Source of the DNA: Desulfosoma sp.
GTDB lineage: Bacteria > Desulfobacterota > Syntrophobacteria > Syntrophobacterales > DSM-9756
Length of the DNA stretch: 64,000 nucleotides
NCBI GenBank assembly: GCA_037481875.1
Contig: JBBFKY010000004.1
Span: 62,001-126,000 of the forward strand
Reading direction: 5' to 3'
A program made the translations under genes and the position numbers. Every line of letters begins with the position of its first letter. Positions within the stretch are counted from its first letter, which is position 1. Of the stretch, positions 24,461 to 33,191 are shown one piece after another. Below the pieces are notes generated by a model. That model was not told where the DNA came from. It did not search any database and was given only the letters and a program-made list of their open reading frames with translations.

Positions 24461-26857
24461 ATGGGCCAAATCACGAGAGCGCAAACATCGCGAGAAAGAC
24501 GCTTTGTGCTGGCGTCCGTAGCGGCTGGAGGCTGTGCCGCTACGGCGAACCAAGTGATTGTGGTGCGGGAATGCCTGGCGTTGTTTTATGGAAGTGAATT
24601 GACCATCGGTCTGGTGTTGTTTTTTTGGCTGGTCTGGACTGGGCTTGGAAGCCTTGTGGGTGGGCGTGTATCAAGCCGACTTGACAAGCGTGGTACCGTA
24701 AGCCGCCGTTTCTTATGCGCGCTGATTTCCTTGTACGGGGTGTTCGTGCCGGTGTCCGTCCTTTGGGTTCGAGCTTCCCGCCTCCTTTACGGTCTAAAAC
24801 CTGGCGAATTGGTGCCCTTTGAACGCATGGTCCTGGTGACAGGGCTTGTTACAGCTCCCGTCTGTCTTCTTTTCGGAGTCTTTTTCGCAACAGCCTGGTC
24901 CCTCGATGTTTCTATCCAGCGGACTCCACACGGGAAGTCGTCTTTTCGTCTGTACGCTTTTGAATGCCTTGGAGCCACCATTGGAGGAGTCTGGCTGTAT
25001 GCTTTCTTGCTGTTTGGAGGTCCCCTTCTGCTTGGTGCCGTCCTTTTGGGGGCTCTGGTCACAGCCTTAGGGGTCTGGGGTGTGGTTGATGATGCTTTAC
25101 ATGGTCACAAAGCATGGCGGTTTCTTTTGGTGGGGGCAGCCGCTTGCGTCGTGTGTGGTTTAGGACTTTTTGAAAATTCCAGCCGCCGATGGCAGTGGGG
25201 TCCACATCTGGTCAACGTTCAGGATACTCTTTACCGAAACGTAGCTCTTCTGCAAGATGCGTTTCAAGAATCGATCATGGCCGACGGATCCTGGCTTTTT
25301 TCTTATCCTGATCCTCAGAGCGCTGAAGAAGCCGTTCATTTGACCATGCTTCAGCATGAACGGCCGCATCTTGTTTTAGTCCTGGGAGCTGTAAGCCCTG
25401 AAAATCTTGAACACATGTGCCGCTATGATTCCGTGCGGCGCATCGATGTGGTGGATCCGGACATGACCGTCCACCTTTTCACCAGGCTAAGACAAAATCG
25501 TGTCCAAGAAGGGCCGGGAGCGAAGGAGGAGCGGTTTTCGGCGGATCTTTGGGGGGCCGGTGAAGGAAGGTCGAGTTGCTTTTCGGTTGGGAAGCCTGTT
25601 CGTGTGGCCTTTCTTTCGGCTGATGGACGTCGGTATGTGGAAACCACAGATTCTCGTTACGACGTGGTGTTTCTTCAGGTCGGGGATCCTTTGTGGTTGG
25701 GGGCGAACCGATTTTTCACTCACGAATTCTTTCGTTCTTTGACCCGAGTGTTGCGTCCCGGGGGTATGGTCAGTCTCCATTTCTCGGGGTCCGAAGACAT
25801 GCTTGGAAAAGCTCAGGCCACCTATTTTCGCGTGATGCTTCAGACGTTTCATTCCGTTTTTCCGCACTTGGTTTTCTATCCGGGAGACCGCATCCATCTA
25901 GTGGGTTCCATGGATGGTCGTGCTCTGACGGAGGACCCCGGCCTCTTGAGCCAACGTGCCGAGGAACGCCGGCTGACGCTGGCGTATGTACGGCCGGACC
26001 GGTTGGAAAATCTTTTAGATCCCCTGCGTTTAGCCTACTTTCGGTCTCTAGCGACTCAAGAAAAAAGCCCACGCTGGAATCAGGATTTGGACCCTGTAGG
26101 TTTCTTTGCCGCATCTTCCATGTGGGTGACCCAGTTTCATCCCGGCGTGACCGCTTTTGTGGAGCCTTTGTTGCGCTCGACGCTCTCCTTGAAGGCAGGA
26201 TTTTTTGGCCTATGTGGCATGGTGAGTCTTTTTGGCGTGGTGCTACTTTGGTGCCGTTCCCTTCTGACATGGAGCGTCGCTTTGACCGTGGGGAGTATGG
26301 GAGCCACCCAGATGGCTTTTCAGGTCCTGCTGCTTTTCCTTTATCAGATTGTGGCCGGAGCCCTTTACGCGCATGTGACTGTACTCATCACCACGTGTAT
26401 GGCCGGGCTTGCTGCGGGGACTTTAGCGGTGGATCGAGTAGGAGCGGCCCGCATCCCTCCACTCTGGGCGGTTCGAGTTTTTCTTGGCGTTCAGGTACTG
26501 AGCGCCCTTTTTATGGGGGCCGTCTGCCCTTGGATGCTGGATGGCTTCCCGGGTTTCGTGACTCTCTGGCCCGTGTGGAGTGTTTTGCCCGTCTTTGCCG
26601 GTGTAGGATTTTTTTTCGGGGCTGCGGGAGGAGCTCATTTTGCTTTGGGTTGCCTGGTCATTGAAAAAACCGTCGCTGAAAAGGGTGCCGTGGGAGGGCT
26701 GCTCTATGGAGCCGACATGATCGGAGCCGCCGGTGCCGCCATGCTCACCCCGCTTGTTCTGGTGCCGGTATTTGGGGTTCGGAGTGTCTTTCAGCTTTAC
26801 GGAATCTTGCTGATTCTTGTGCTTGGCATCAGCTGGATGAGCCTTCGCCGGGTTTAA
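24461..26857 (+). CDS. membrane-embedded spermidine-synthase-like protein
   Basis: A 798-aa protein with about seven N-terminal membrane helices (residues 15-235), a soluble Rossmann domain like spermidine synthase (about 240-560), and about seven C-terminal helices (585-795). In the soluble domain the usual GGGEG loop reads VLGAVSPENL, and the aminopropyltransferase signature reads VFLQVGDPLWLGANRFFT, so the classical decarboxy-SAM and polyamine residues are largely missing. RVLRPGGMVSLHFSG is still typical. ATG 24461 was chosen because the family-like helix follows. It converges with the radical SAM gene, overlapping it by 29 bases. Confidence 0.82.
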   Translation: MGQITRAQTSRERRFVLASVAAGGCAATANQVIVVRECLALFYGSELTIGLVLFFWLVWTGLGSLVGGRVSSRLDKRGTVSRRFLCALISLYGVFVPVSVLWVRASRLLYGLKPGELVPFERMVLVTGLVTAPVCLLFGVFFATAWSLDVSIQRTPHGKSSFRLYAFECLGATIGGVWLYAFLLFGGPLLLGAVLLGALVTALGVWGVVDDALHGHKAWRFLLVGAAACVVCGLGLFENSSRRWQWGPHLVNVQDTLYRNVALLQDAFQESIMADGSWLFSYPDPQSAEEAVHLTMLQHERPHLVLVLGAVSPENLEHMCRYDSVRRIDVVDPDMTVHLFTRLRQNRVQEGPGAKEERFSADLWGAGEGRSSCFSVGKPVRVAFLSADGRRYVETTDSRYDVVFLQVGDPLWLGANRFFTHEFFRSLTRVLRPGGMVSLHFSGSEDMLGKAQATYFRVMLQTFHSVFPHLVFYPGDRIHLVGSMDGRALTEDPGLLSQRAEERRLTLAYVRPDRLENLLDPLRLAYFRSLATQEKSPRWNQDLDPVGFFAASSMWVTQFHPGVTAFVEPLLRSTLSLKAGFFGLCGMVSLFGVVLLWCRSLLTWSVALTVGSMGATQMAFQVLLLFLYQIVAGALYAHVTVLITTCMAGLAAGTLAVDRVGAARIPPLWAVRVFLGVQVLSALFMGAVCPWMLDGFPGFVTLWPVWSVLPVFAGVGFFFGAAGGAHFALGCLVIEKTVAEKGAVGGLLYGADMIGAAGAAMLTPLVLVPVFGVRSVFQLYGILLILVLGISWMSLRRV

Positions 26858-27998
26858 GAGGATTCACCCAAATGCCTGGAATCGGCGTGCCGCAACGGCT
26901 GCAGTGTCCTGCATCAAAGGCCTTAAGGCGCACCGTGTAACCGGTCCTTTCGATAATCATAGAGCCACACTTGGAACAATAGGTATGCTCACCGGGATGA
27001 CCGGCAACATTGCCCACATAGACGTAACGCAGCCCTTCCTGCATGGCGATGTTTCTTGCCTTCTCCAAGGTTTCCACAGGCGTGGGCGGAAGGCTTTGCA
27101 GCTTGTAGCGCGGGTAAAACCGACTGAAATGCAAAGGAGTCTCTTCCCCCAAAGCACTAAGCACCCAGCGACTGAGGTCTCGAATATCTTTTTCCGAATC
27201 GTTACGAGTTGGCACAAGAAGGGTCACCAGTTCCGTGTGAACCCTATGGTTTTTGAGTGCTTTCAATGTGTTTAAAACCGGCTCCAAGGAACCTTCCGTC
27301 ATGTCCCGGTAGTAATCGTCTCGAATGGATTTAAGGTCGATGCAGGCGGCGTGCAGATAAGGGATCAAGTCGTTTAAGGGACCGTGATTGATGAAGCCGT
27401 TGGAATGCATGACATTAAGGATGCCGGCTTTGGAGGCTTCCATGCCGATATCTTTCATGTATTCGAAGAAAATGGTGGGTTCGACGTAAGTGGAAGCGAT
27501 GGAGGCACACCCGTATTGGGAAGCCAGAGTCACAACGTTTTGAGGTGAAAGGGCAACGTTCAGGGTGTTTTCGGGGCGCGCCTGTGAAATTTCCCAGTTT
27601 TGACAAAACTTGCAATCGAAATTGCACCCGGCGGTAGCCAAAGAAAAGGATCGGCTTCCAGGCAGCACATGGAAGAAGGGCTTCTTTTCCACGGGATCCA
27701 CATGGACGGCGCACGGGTTTGCGTAGACCAACGTGTAATAGACGCCATCGCGGTTTTCCCTCACTTCGCAATAGCCCCTTTCTCCTGGCTCCACTTCGCA
27801 TTCTCTGGGGCATAACGTGCAGCGAATCCTTTTGTTTTCCAAGGCCGTGTAATAGGGAGACACCTTGGGTTGCATGAAACCTTTTTGAAAGGAAAGGGCC
27901 GAAGCTTTAGACGGCTTCCAAAGGCAGTCGACTCCCCATAAAAAGCTCGCCACGGTGCAGCCTCGAAGCATCGTGAGGCAAAAAGTTCGCCGATCCAT
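26829..27998 (-). CDS. AmmeMemoRadiSam system radical SAM enzyme, probable Tat substrate
   Basis: Radical SAM protein (389 aa) of the AmmeMemoRadiSam family, whose reaction is unknown. The SAM cluster motif is CNFDCKFC (Cys125, 129, 132). Before it are Cys60, 63, 67 and 77 (CTLCPREC...YC), and near the C-terminus two CxxC pairs (Cys341/344 and 366/369), suggesting more metal sites. The N-terminus MDRRTFCLTML, with Arg3-Arg4 and a short hydrophobic stretch, looks like a Tat signal, so the folded enzyme may work outside the cytosol. Ribosome-binding site GAAGGGG. Same strand as the exported Memo-AMMECR1 gene 305 bases upstream. Confidence 0.92.
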   Translation of the reverse strand: MDRRTFCLTMLRGCTVASFLWGVDCLWKPSKASALSFQKGFMQPKVSPYYTALENKRIRCTLCPRECEVEPGERGYCEVRENRDGVYYTLVYANPCAVHVDPVEKKPFFHVLPGSRSFSLATAGCNFDCKFCQNWEISQARPENTLNVALSPQNVVTLASQYGCASIASTYVEPTIFFEYMKDIGMEASKAGILNVMHSNGFINHGPLNDLIPYLHAACIDLKSIRDDYYRDMTEGSLEPVLNTLKALKNHRVHTELVTLLVPTRNDSEKDIRDLSRWVLSALGEETPLHFSRFYPRYKLQSLPPTPVETLEKARNIAMQEGLRYVYVGNVAGHPGEHTYCSKCGSMIIERTGYTVRLKAFDAGHCSRCGTPIPGIWVNPLKPGEGSSS

Positions 27999-28078
27999 GA
28001 TCAGCCCCTTCGAGAAAAAGTCTTAATTTATCGTTTCAGGTTGGCCAACGACTGCCGCCTTGACGGTCGTCTAAATCG

Positions 28079-28104
28079 ACCCGGACACATCGGTCCGTCT
28101 CTAC
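28079..28104. repeat. family-B palindrome copy
   Basis: Reads CCCGGACACATCGGTCCG then TCTCTAC, a degenerate copy of the GGACCCATAGGTCC core with a CTAC end. Closely resembles the copy at 45408-45432. Confidence 0.6.
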
Positions 28105-28111
28105 TTAAGAG

Positions 28112-28190
28112 CTTGTCCGGGAACTCGCAAGACCAAGGTCTCTTGCCATTTCAAGGTAGAGGTGAAACGGCGCCGCGCTTCTCCCCTCGC
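28112..28190. repeat. composite ~80-bp repeat element
   Basis: Begins CTTGTCCGGGAACTCG, passes GGTCTCTTGCCATTTC and ends in a family-A dyad (AAGGTAGAGGTGAAACGG...). The same order of blocks is found at 51895-51969 and, more diverged, at 45589-45664. Confidence 0.7.
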
Positions 28191-28303
28191 ACGGTATTCC
28201 GCACGCTGGTCATTGTGCGTTTTCGGGCGAGTTTTTAGGACCTGCGCCGGCGGGTTTCCTTAAGACCATTGAGCTGAGACATTGGTCCACCTCAGAATGG
28301 CGG

Positions 28304-29830
28304 TCAGAAGACTTCCGCTGTAAAAACAAAGATTTCTGTTTCCGGTTCTTTCCACGCCTCAGGGTTCAGGCCTGCTTTGAGGCATGTTTGCCGAAGAAAG
28401 GTTTCCTGGTTCCAGCCTTGTTCTACGGGTACCTGGGGAAGGAGAAGCCCGGCTTGGGATCCTCGGCGCATGTAAAGCCCATGAATCCCGACCTGCACCT
28501 GGGACGGATCTTTGAGTTTCACCAAGGGGGATAACACGGAAATTTCCAATTCTAGGTCGTTCCATTCTTTTGAGGAGAGCGGGGGAAAGCGCGGGTCATG
28601 AAAAGCTGCAGCCAGCACCATACGGGAGACGGTTTGGGCCAGCGGCCATCGAGCTTCGATGTGGCCGATGCATCCCCTGAGTTGTCCGTGACGTTTGAGT
28701 GTCACAAAAGCTCCGCGAGGTTCTTGCAATGCCTTTGGAAGTGTTGAAAGGTCAAGGTCCGGAACGGTCTTGCCGAAAAGAGCGGCTTCAAGGGTGTCCC
28801 GTGCCAGGGTCTTCAGCCGCGCTTTATGTTCATCACTTAGCGTCGGGGCCGAAGGACTCAGAGGGCCCTGCACCATAGAACTTCTTTTCTGGGAATCATC
28901 GTGGAACACGGCGGCGGCCGCATAGCCTACGACACGGCTTTTTTCGCCTGTCACATCGGCGGAAGTGGCGTAGTGCAAAACGCTCATGTTTTTAGCGCCC
29001 CTTTTTTGGGCGTAAAGGAGCAAGGTGACTAAAGGACCCGCTCCGCAGGCTTCACAAGCGCCTGAACTCAAGTCCTGCCAGAGCTCGCGGGATTCCAGAC
29101 GCTTCAACCTATCCAGGACTCGAGCGTCCATGACGCGAGCCTCCACGTCCGCATGATAATGAGAAAGATCCGTGCTGGCCACCACAAGGAATCGAAAGGA
29201 TGAGGAGAGAGCACTGAGTGCTTGGGCCACCCTTTCGCAGGTATCCCAGGAGACATTCCCGAAGACAAGGGGAACCAAGCGAAAGGAGGGAAGCACTGTC
29301 TGAAGGAAAGGAAGCTGAATCTCGACGGCGTGTTCCCTAGCGTGCGCCGGAGGATAATCCCGAACGTCCGGGCAACTCTTGAGAAGCGCCTCGATGAGAT
29401 CCGCCTGTAAGGGGACCTGACCTAGAGGTGTGGCAAACGGGCCCTCCCGAAAAACGGAAACACCCGGAAAAGACACGCGATGGCTTGGAGCCAGGATCAC
29501 CACAGCCTCCGCGGGGTGATCCTGAACCAGCCTGTAAGCATAGGCCGCGACGGGACCGCTGTAGACGATTCCTGCATGAGGGGCCACAATGCCCAGAAAA
29601 TGTCCATCTCGAGGTAGATCTTTGGGAAGATCGGCCCGCTGCAAATACTTGTCAATGGTGGCACGTAGTTCCCCGGCATCCGCAGGATACCATGAACCAG
29701 CGAGGATAGGGGATCGAACCTTATCTTGTGTCCAAGCCGGCTCGGCGCTCCAGCCCTGAAAAAGGAAGGCCACCAGAAAGGTCAGCACCGGTCCAATGAA
29801 CAATCGGTTTTGCCCGGGGAATAGGTTCAT
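28304..29830 (-). CDS. exported Memo-AMMECR1 fusion (AmmeMemoRadiSam proteins B and A)
   Basis: A 508-aa fusion of a Memo-like domain (about 38-310) and an AMMECR1 domain (about 335-508). Residues 1-30 form a Sec-type signal (hydrophobic FIGPVLTFLVAFLFQG, then WSAEPAW), so the mature protein should be periplasmic or anchored. Memo metal-site residues are kept: His85 (APHAG), His117 (APSHR), His167 (REHAVEIQLPF), Asp221/His224 (STDLSHYH) and Cys262 (EACGAGPL). AMMECR1 has LRGCIG at 384-389. ATG 29830 overlaps the TGA of the kinase-like gene. Function of the family is unknown. Confidence 0.92.
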   Translation of the reverse strand: MNLFPGQNRLFIGPVLTFLVAFLFQGWSAEPAWTQDKVRSPILAGSWYPADAGELRATIDKYLQRADLPKDLPRDGHFLGIVAPHAGIVYSGPVAAYAYRLVQDHPAEAVVILAPSHRVSFPGVSVFREGPFATPLGQVPLQADLIEALLKSCPDVRDYPPAHAREHAVEIQLPFLQTVLPSFRLVPLVFGNVSWDTCERVAQALSALSSSFRFLVVASTDLSHYHADVEARVMDARVLDRLKRLESRELWQDLSSGACEACGAGPLVTLLLYAQKRGAKNMSVLHYATSADVTGEKSRVVGYAAAAVFHDDSQKRSSMVQGPLSPSAPTLSDEHKARLKTLARDTLEAALFGKTVPDLDLSTLPKALQEPRGAFVTLKRHGQLRGCIGHIEARWPLAQTVSRMVLAAAFHDPRFPPLSSKEWNDLELEISVLSPLVKLKDPSQVQVGIHGLYMRRGSQAGLLLPQVPVEQGWNQETFLRQTCLKAGLNPEAWKEPETEIFVFTAEVF

Positions 29831-30447
29831 GAAGCGGCATTCTTTTCGATCCATTTGGCGATCAGCTCCACGGCATCGTCTAAAGGAATGCGGCTAAGGT
29901 TCAAAACCGCATGGTACAAATGGGCATCGTCCCACGCGCGGTTGAAGTAGTGTTCCACATACTCGGCGGATTCTTTTTCTTCACGCTCAATGAGGTCCCG
30001 AGCCGAGCGCTCGTCCATGTCCAGGTTTTCGCGAAGCCATAGAATACGGTCTTCCAGTGTTTTAACAATGCGAAGATGGACGGCTTTAGGGTGATCGGCC
30101 AGGATGCACTGGGCTCCCCACCCTAGAATAATCACATTGTCTTCGGCGGCCACTTTTTGAACGAGTTTCACGGTGACTTCATGATAGGTCTTATCATCCA
30201 AGCGGCCGTAAGAACGGTCCACCACTTTTTGCACCACACTGGAGGTGTATCGGTCGATGAGGCGAAGAAGCCTGGACTCCCGTTCCTTGTGAAAGCTTTG
30301 AGCTTCGCTGGGGGAAATGCGCAGTTCCTTGGCCGCTTCGGCCACGATCTGTCGGTCGAGAATGCTGTAGCCTAAGCGCTCTGCCAATCTTTTTGCAAAT
30401 TCCTCACTTTGGGATGCATATTCCTTACTGATGGTAATCACCGCCAT
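29827..30447 (-). CDS. cytidylate-kinase-like family protein (AAA_26)
   Basis: A 206-aa P-loop-kinase-related protein of the cytidylate-kinase-like family. It begins VITISKEYASQSEEFAKRLAERLGY, where the usual GSGG loop is replaced, then ILDRQIV, the central NVIILGWGAQCILADHP and RIVKTLEDRILWLREN. The degenerate P-loop makes true CMP kinase activity unlikely; a regulatory or other phosphotransfer role is possible. ATG 30447 follows CAGGAGG. Its stop overlaps the start of the exported Memo-AMMECR1 gene, so the two are coupled. Confidence 0.85.
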   Translation of the reverse strand: MAVITISKEYASQSEEFAKRLAERLGYSILDRQIVAEAAKELRISPSEAQSFHKERESRLLRLIDRYTSSVVQKVVDRSYGRLDDKTYHEVTVKLVQKVAAEDNVIILGWGAQCILADHPKAVHLRIVKTLEDRILWLRENLDMDERSARDLIEREEKESAEYVEHYFNRAWDDAHLYHAVLNLSRIPLDDAVELIAKWIEKNAAS

Positions 30448-30595
30448 GACCGACCTCCTGTCACATGAGTCCGAACCCAAGCGCTTTCCATGCTTTAAGG
30501 AACAAACGAAATCCCACTGGGGGCGTTGGTTTGAGTCTCCCTTTTGTCCGCAAGGGGGCTCCGACGACCCTTAAATCTCCTAGATTTCTCGTTTC

Positions 30596-30624
30596 TTGAC
30601 ACGAACGTGCTCAAAATATAGCAT
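30596..30624 (+). promoter_or_regulatory. candidate sigma-70 promoter for the ffh operon
   Basis: Perfect -35 TTGACA at 30596-30601 and -10 TAGCAT at 30619-30624 with a 17-base spacer. It lies about 60 bases upstream of the ffh start and is well placed to drive the ffh-rpsP-khpA-rimM-trmD run. Confidence 0.65.
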
Positions 30625-30686
30625 GCTCAAGCGTCGAAAAAAAAGCGGAGAAATCCCGAGATCAATCCCCAGAAACGGAAGGGATT

Positions 30687-32036
30687 ATGTTTGACAGCCT
30701 GAGCGCCAAATTACAAAAGGTTTTCCGCCACCTGAAGGGTTATGGAAAACTCACGGAACAAAACATTCAGGACGCCTTACGTGAGGTACGCCTTGCCCTT
30801 TTGGAAGCGGATGTGCACTACAAGGTGGCCAAGGATTTTATCGCCAAGGTGTCTGAAAGGGCCGTGGGCCAAGAGGTCATGCGCAGCCTCACCCCAGGTC
30901 AACAGGTCATCAAAATCGTCCATGAATCTTTGACCGAGCTCATGGGGGGCTCAGCGGTGCCTTTGGATTTGTCCGGCAAGCCTCCTCACGGGATTCTGCT
31001 TGTGGGGCTTCAAGGTTCCGGCAAGACCACAACTGCGGCAAAATTGGCGAGACACCTGGCTAAGACTGGACGAAAGCCCTGCCTTGTTCCCGCCGATGTC
31101 TACCGCCCTGCCGCCATCGATCAGCTGATCACTTTGGGACGGCAACTGAATCTTCCTGTCTACGCCGCCTCTTCTCGGGACAAACCCGAAGAGATCGTTT
31201 CTGCGGCTGTTCCCTTCGCCAAGGACAACCAATGTGACGTGATCCTTGTGGATACGGCGGGGCGCCTGCACATCGACACGGAACTGATGGATGAACTAAG
31301 GCGCCTGAAAGGAATTCTGAACCCGAAAGAAATCCTTTTGGTAGCCGATGCCATGACCGGCCAGGATGCCGTGCAAGTGGCCGGTTCCTTTCATGAAGCC
31401 TTGCAATTGACCGGAGTGATCCTCACAAAGCTGGACGGCGATGCTCGAGGGGGTGCGGCTCTTTCCATTAAAGCCGTCACGGAGTGCCCCATCAAGTTCG
31501 TCGGGGTTGGCGAAAAGCTGGACGCGCTGGAAGTCTTTCATCCGGATCGCATGAGTTCGCGTATCTTGGGGATGGGCGATGTTTTGAGCATCATTGAAAA
31601 GGCCCAGGAAGCCTTTGATGAGCAGGAAGCCCTGGACCTGGCGCGAAAGTTTCAGGACGATTCCTTTAGCCTGGAAGATTTTCGAAGGCAACTTCGCCAG
31701 ATCAAAAAGCTGGGGTCCTTGGAGTCCATCCTCAAGATGCTTCCCGGCATGGGCATGCTCAAAGAACTCAAAAAGATGCAGATCGATGAAAAAGCCTTGG
31801 TGCGCACTGAAGCCATCATCAATTCCATGACCAAAGAAGAACGCCGTGATGTTTCCATCATCAACGCCAGCCGCAAACGCCGTATTGCCATGGGCAGCGG
31901 CACCAGTGTGCAGGAAGTGAACCAGCTACTGCGCAGCTACGAGGACGCTCGGCGCATGATGAAGCAGGTTATGGGGGGCGGCAAAGGAAGCAAGAAGCCG
32001 AAGAAAAAGAAAGTGAAGGCATTTTTCTCTTTTTAA
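30687..32036 (+). CDS. ffh: signal recognition particle protein Ffh
   Basis: SRP GTPase that binds 4.5S RNA and signal sequences of nascent membrane proteins. The 449-aa protein has the N domain, the G domain with GLQGSGKTTTAAKLA (G1), DVYRPAAIDQL, VDTAGR (G3) and TKLDGDARGG (G4), and the methionine-rich M domain (KMLPGMGMLKELKKMQ, SRKRRIAMGSG) with a lysine-rich end. It leads a run of translation genes through rsmI at 37069. Confidence 0.98.
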   Translation: MFDSLSAKLQKVFRHLKGYGKLTEQNIQDALREVRLALLEADVHYKVAKDFIAKVSERAVGQEVMRSLTPGQQVIKIVHESLTELMGGSAVPLDLSGKPPHGILLVGLQGSGKTTTAAKLARHLAKTGRKPCLVPADVYRPAAIDQLITLGRQLNLPVYAASSRDKPEEIVSAAVPFAKDNQCDVILVDTAGRLHIDTELMDELRRLKGILNPKEILLVADAMTGQDAVQVAGSFHEALQLTGVILTKLDGDARGGAALSIKAVTECPIKFVGVGEKLDALEVFHPDRMSSRILGMGDVLSIIEKAQEAFDEQEALDLARKFQDDSFSLEDFRRQLRQIKKLGSLESILKMLPGMGMLKELKKMQIDEKALVRTEAIINSMTKEERRDVSIINASRKRRIAMGSGTSVQEVNQLLRSYEDARRMMKQVMGGGKGSKKPKKKKVKAFFSF

Positions 32037-32127
32037 GACGGCTCTTCTGGTGTATAGGGCAAGAATTTGTTTTGAGCCCGTGTGGGCTGTGAGGTAAAGT
32101 GACAAAAACAGGAGGTAGAATAAGATC

Positions 32128-32388
32128 ATGCCGGTTCGTATCCGTTTGGCTCGTCGGGGCAGCAAGAAAAGACCCTTTTATTCCATCGTGGTGGCCCATT
32201 CGGAAGCCCCTCGTGACGGTCGGTTCATTGAACGCGTCGGCACCTACAATCCTTTGACCCAGCCGGAAACGGTCACCTTTAACACGGAGCGCCTGCAGTA
32301 CTGGCTCGAACAGGGTGTGCAACCGACGAAGACGGTCATGAGCCTTATTCGCAAGCATGCGAATTTGGGTGTACCAAAGGCTTCCTGA
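32128..32388 (+). CDS. rpsP: 30S ribosomal protein S16
   Basis: Small-subunit assembly protein (86 aa). [22 protein letters not shown], the [13 protein letters not shown] segment and the [12 protein letters not shown] end are diagnostic. Ribosome-binding site ACAGGAGG. The order rpsP-khpA-rimM-trmD-rplS is conserved across bacteria. Confidence 0.98.
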   Translation: MPVRIRLARRGSKKRPFYSIVVAHSEAPRDGRFIERVGTYNPLTQPETVTFNTERLQYWLEQGVQPTKTVMSLIRKHANLGVPKAS

Positions 32389-32432
32389 GGGACCTGAGGG
32401 CAGGCGGCGCTGAGAAAACGGAGGGGTGAACC

Positions 32433-32666
32433 ATGCTGAAGGAACTCATTGAGTACATGGCGCGGGCGTTGGTGGACAAGCCGGAACATGTGCGTGTTTC
32501 GGAAATTGAAGGGGAACAAACCTCCGTCATTGAATTGCGAGTGGCCAAAGAGGATTTGGGCAAAGTCATCGGCAAGCAAGGTCGCACAGCCCGCGCCATG
32601 CGGACGATCCTCAGTGCCGCATCCACCAAAATTCGAAAACGGGCGGTTCTGGAAATCATCGAATAG
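32433..32666 (+). CDS. khpA: KH-domain RNA-binding protein KhpA
   Basis: A single KH domain (77 aa) that binds RNA. The GxxG loop is GKQG inside [17 protein letters not shown], and the N-terminal [12 protein letters not shown] is typical. It lies between rpsP and rimM, its standard place. Ribosome-binding site CGGAGGGG. Confidence 0.95.
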   Translation: MLKELIEYMARALVDKPEHVRVSEIEGEQTSVIELRVAKEDLGKVIGKQGRTARAMRTILSAASTKIRKRAVLEIIE

Positions 32667-32669
32667 GTC

Positions 32670-33191
32670 ATGAGCGGTCCGCGCTGGGTTGCCGTGGGAA
32701 AAATCATAAGGACTCATGGTATTCGCGGCGCCCTTCTTATCGCTCCCTATGGAGAAACCTTAAGTCGGCGTGAAAGCGGGCAGTGGCTTTTCGTGCAAGG
32801 GCTCACAGGCGGAATGCCTCGAGCTTTGCGCATTGCGGAAAAACGGCCTTTGGGCGCCGAATGGGTCGTCGGTTTTGAAGGTGTCAAAGACATTGAAGCC
32901 GCCCAACGTCTTGTGGGCCTGGAGGTAGGTGTTCCCGAAGAAGAACTGGCTCCGTTGGCGGAAGGCGAATATTACCATCACCAACTGGTGGGTTTGCAAG
33001 CGGTGACGGAAAACGGTGCCGTTTTGGGGCGTGTGGTCGGGGTGATGGAAACGCGAGCCCACGACATCTATGTGGTGAAAACGGATGCCGGGCGAGAAAT
33101 CTTGCTTCCCGCCGTTGATGAGATCATCAAGGCGATCGATGTTCCCCGCGGGGTCATGGTGGTGGATCCCCCGGAAGGTTTGATCGAATGA
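32670..33191 (+). CDS. rimM: ribosome maturation factor RimM
   Basis: Assists maturation of the 30S head by binding S19 (173 aa). The N-terminal RimM barrel begins [18 protein letters not shown] and the PRC-barrel half has [23 protein letters not shown] and [16 protein letters not shown]. It starts 3 bases after khpA and its TGA overlaps the trmD ATG. Confidence 0.97.
   Translation: MSGPRWVAVGKIIRTHGIRGALLIAPYGETLSRRESGQWLFVQGLTGGMPRALRIAEKRPLGAEWVVGFEGVKDIEAAQRLVGLEVGVPEEELAPLAEGEYYHHQLVGLQAVTENGAVLGRVVGVMETRAHDIYVVKTDAGREILLPAVDEIIKAIDVPRGVMVVDPPEGLIE

Larger units (their letters stand above)
27999..28303. other. 305-base gap between Memo-AMMECR1 and radical SAM genes
   Basis: No gene is seen. 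It contains a family-B palindrome copy (28079-28104) and an ~80-bp composite element (28112-28190). The repeats may have been inserted into what was once a tighter operon; that is inference. Confidence 0.6.

Noticed and set aside
25693-26664. 323-codon frame inside the membrane spermidine-synthase-like gene
   Set aside because: Shifted frame of a gene with clear transmembrane pattern; translation is Ser/Arg/Gly rich and not protein-like.
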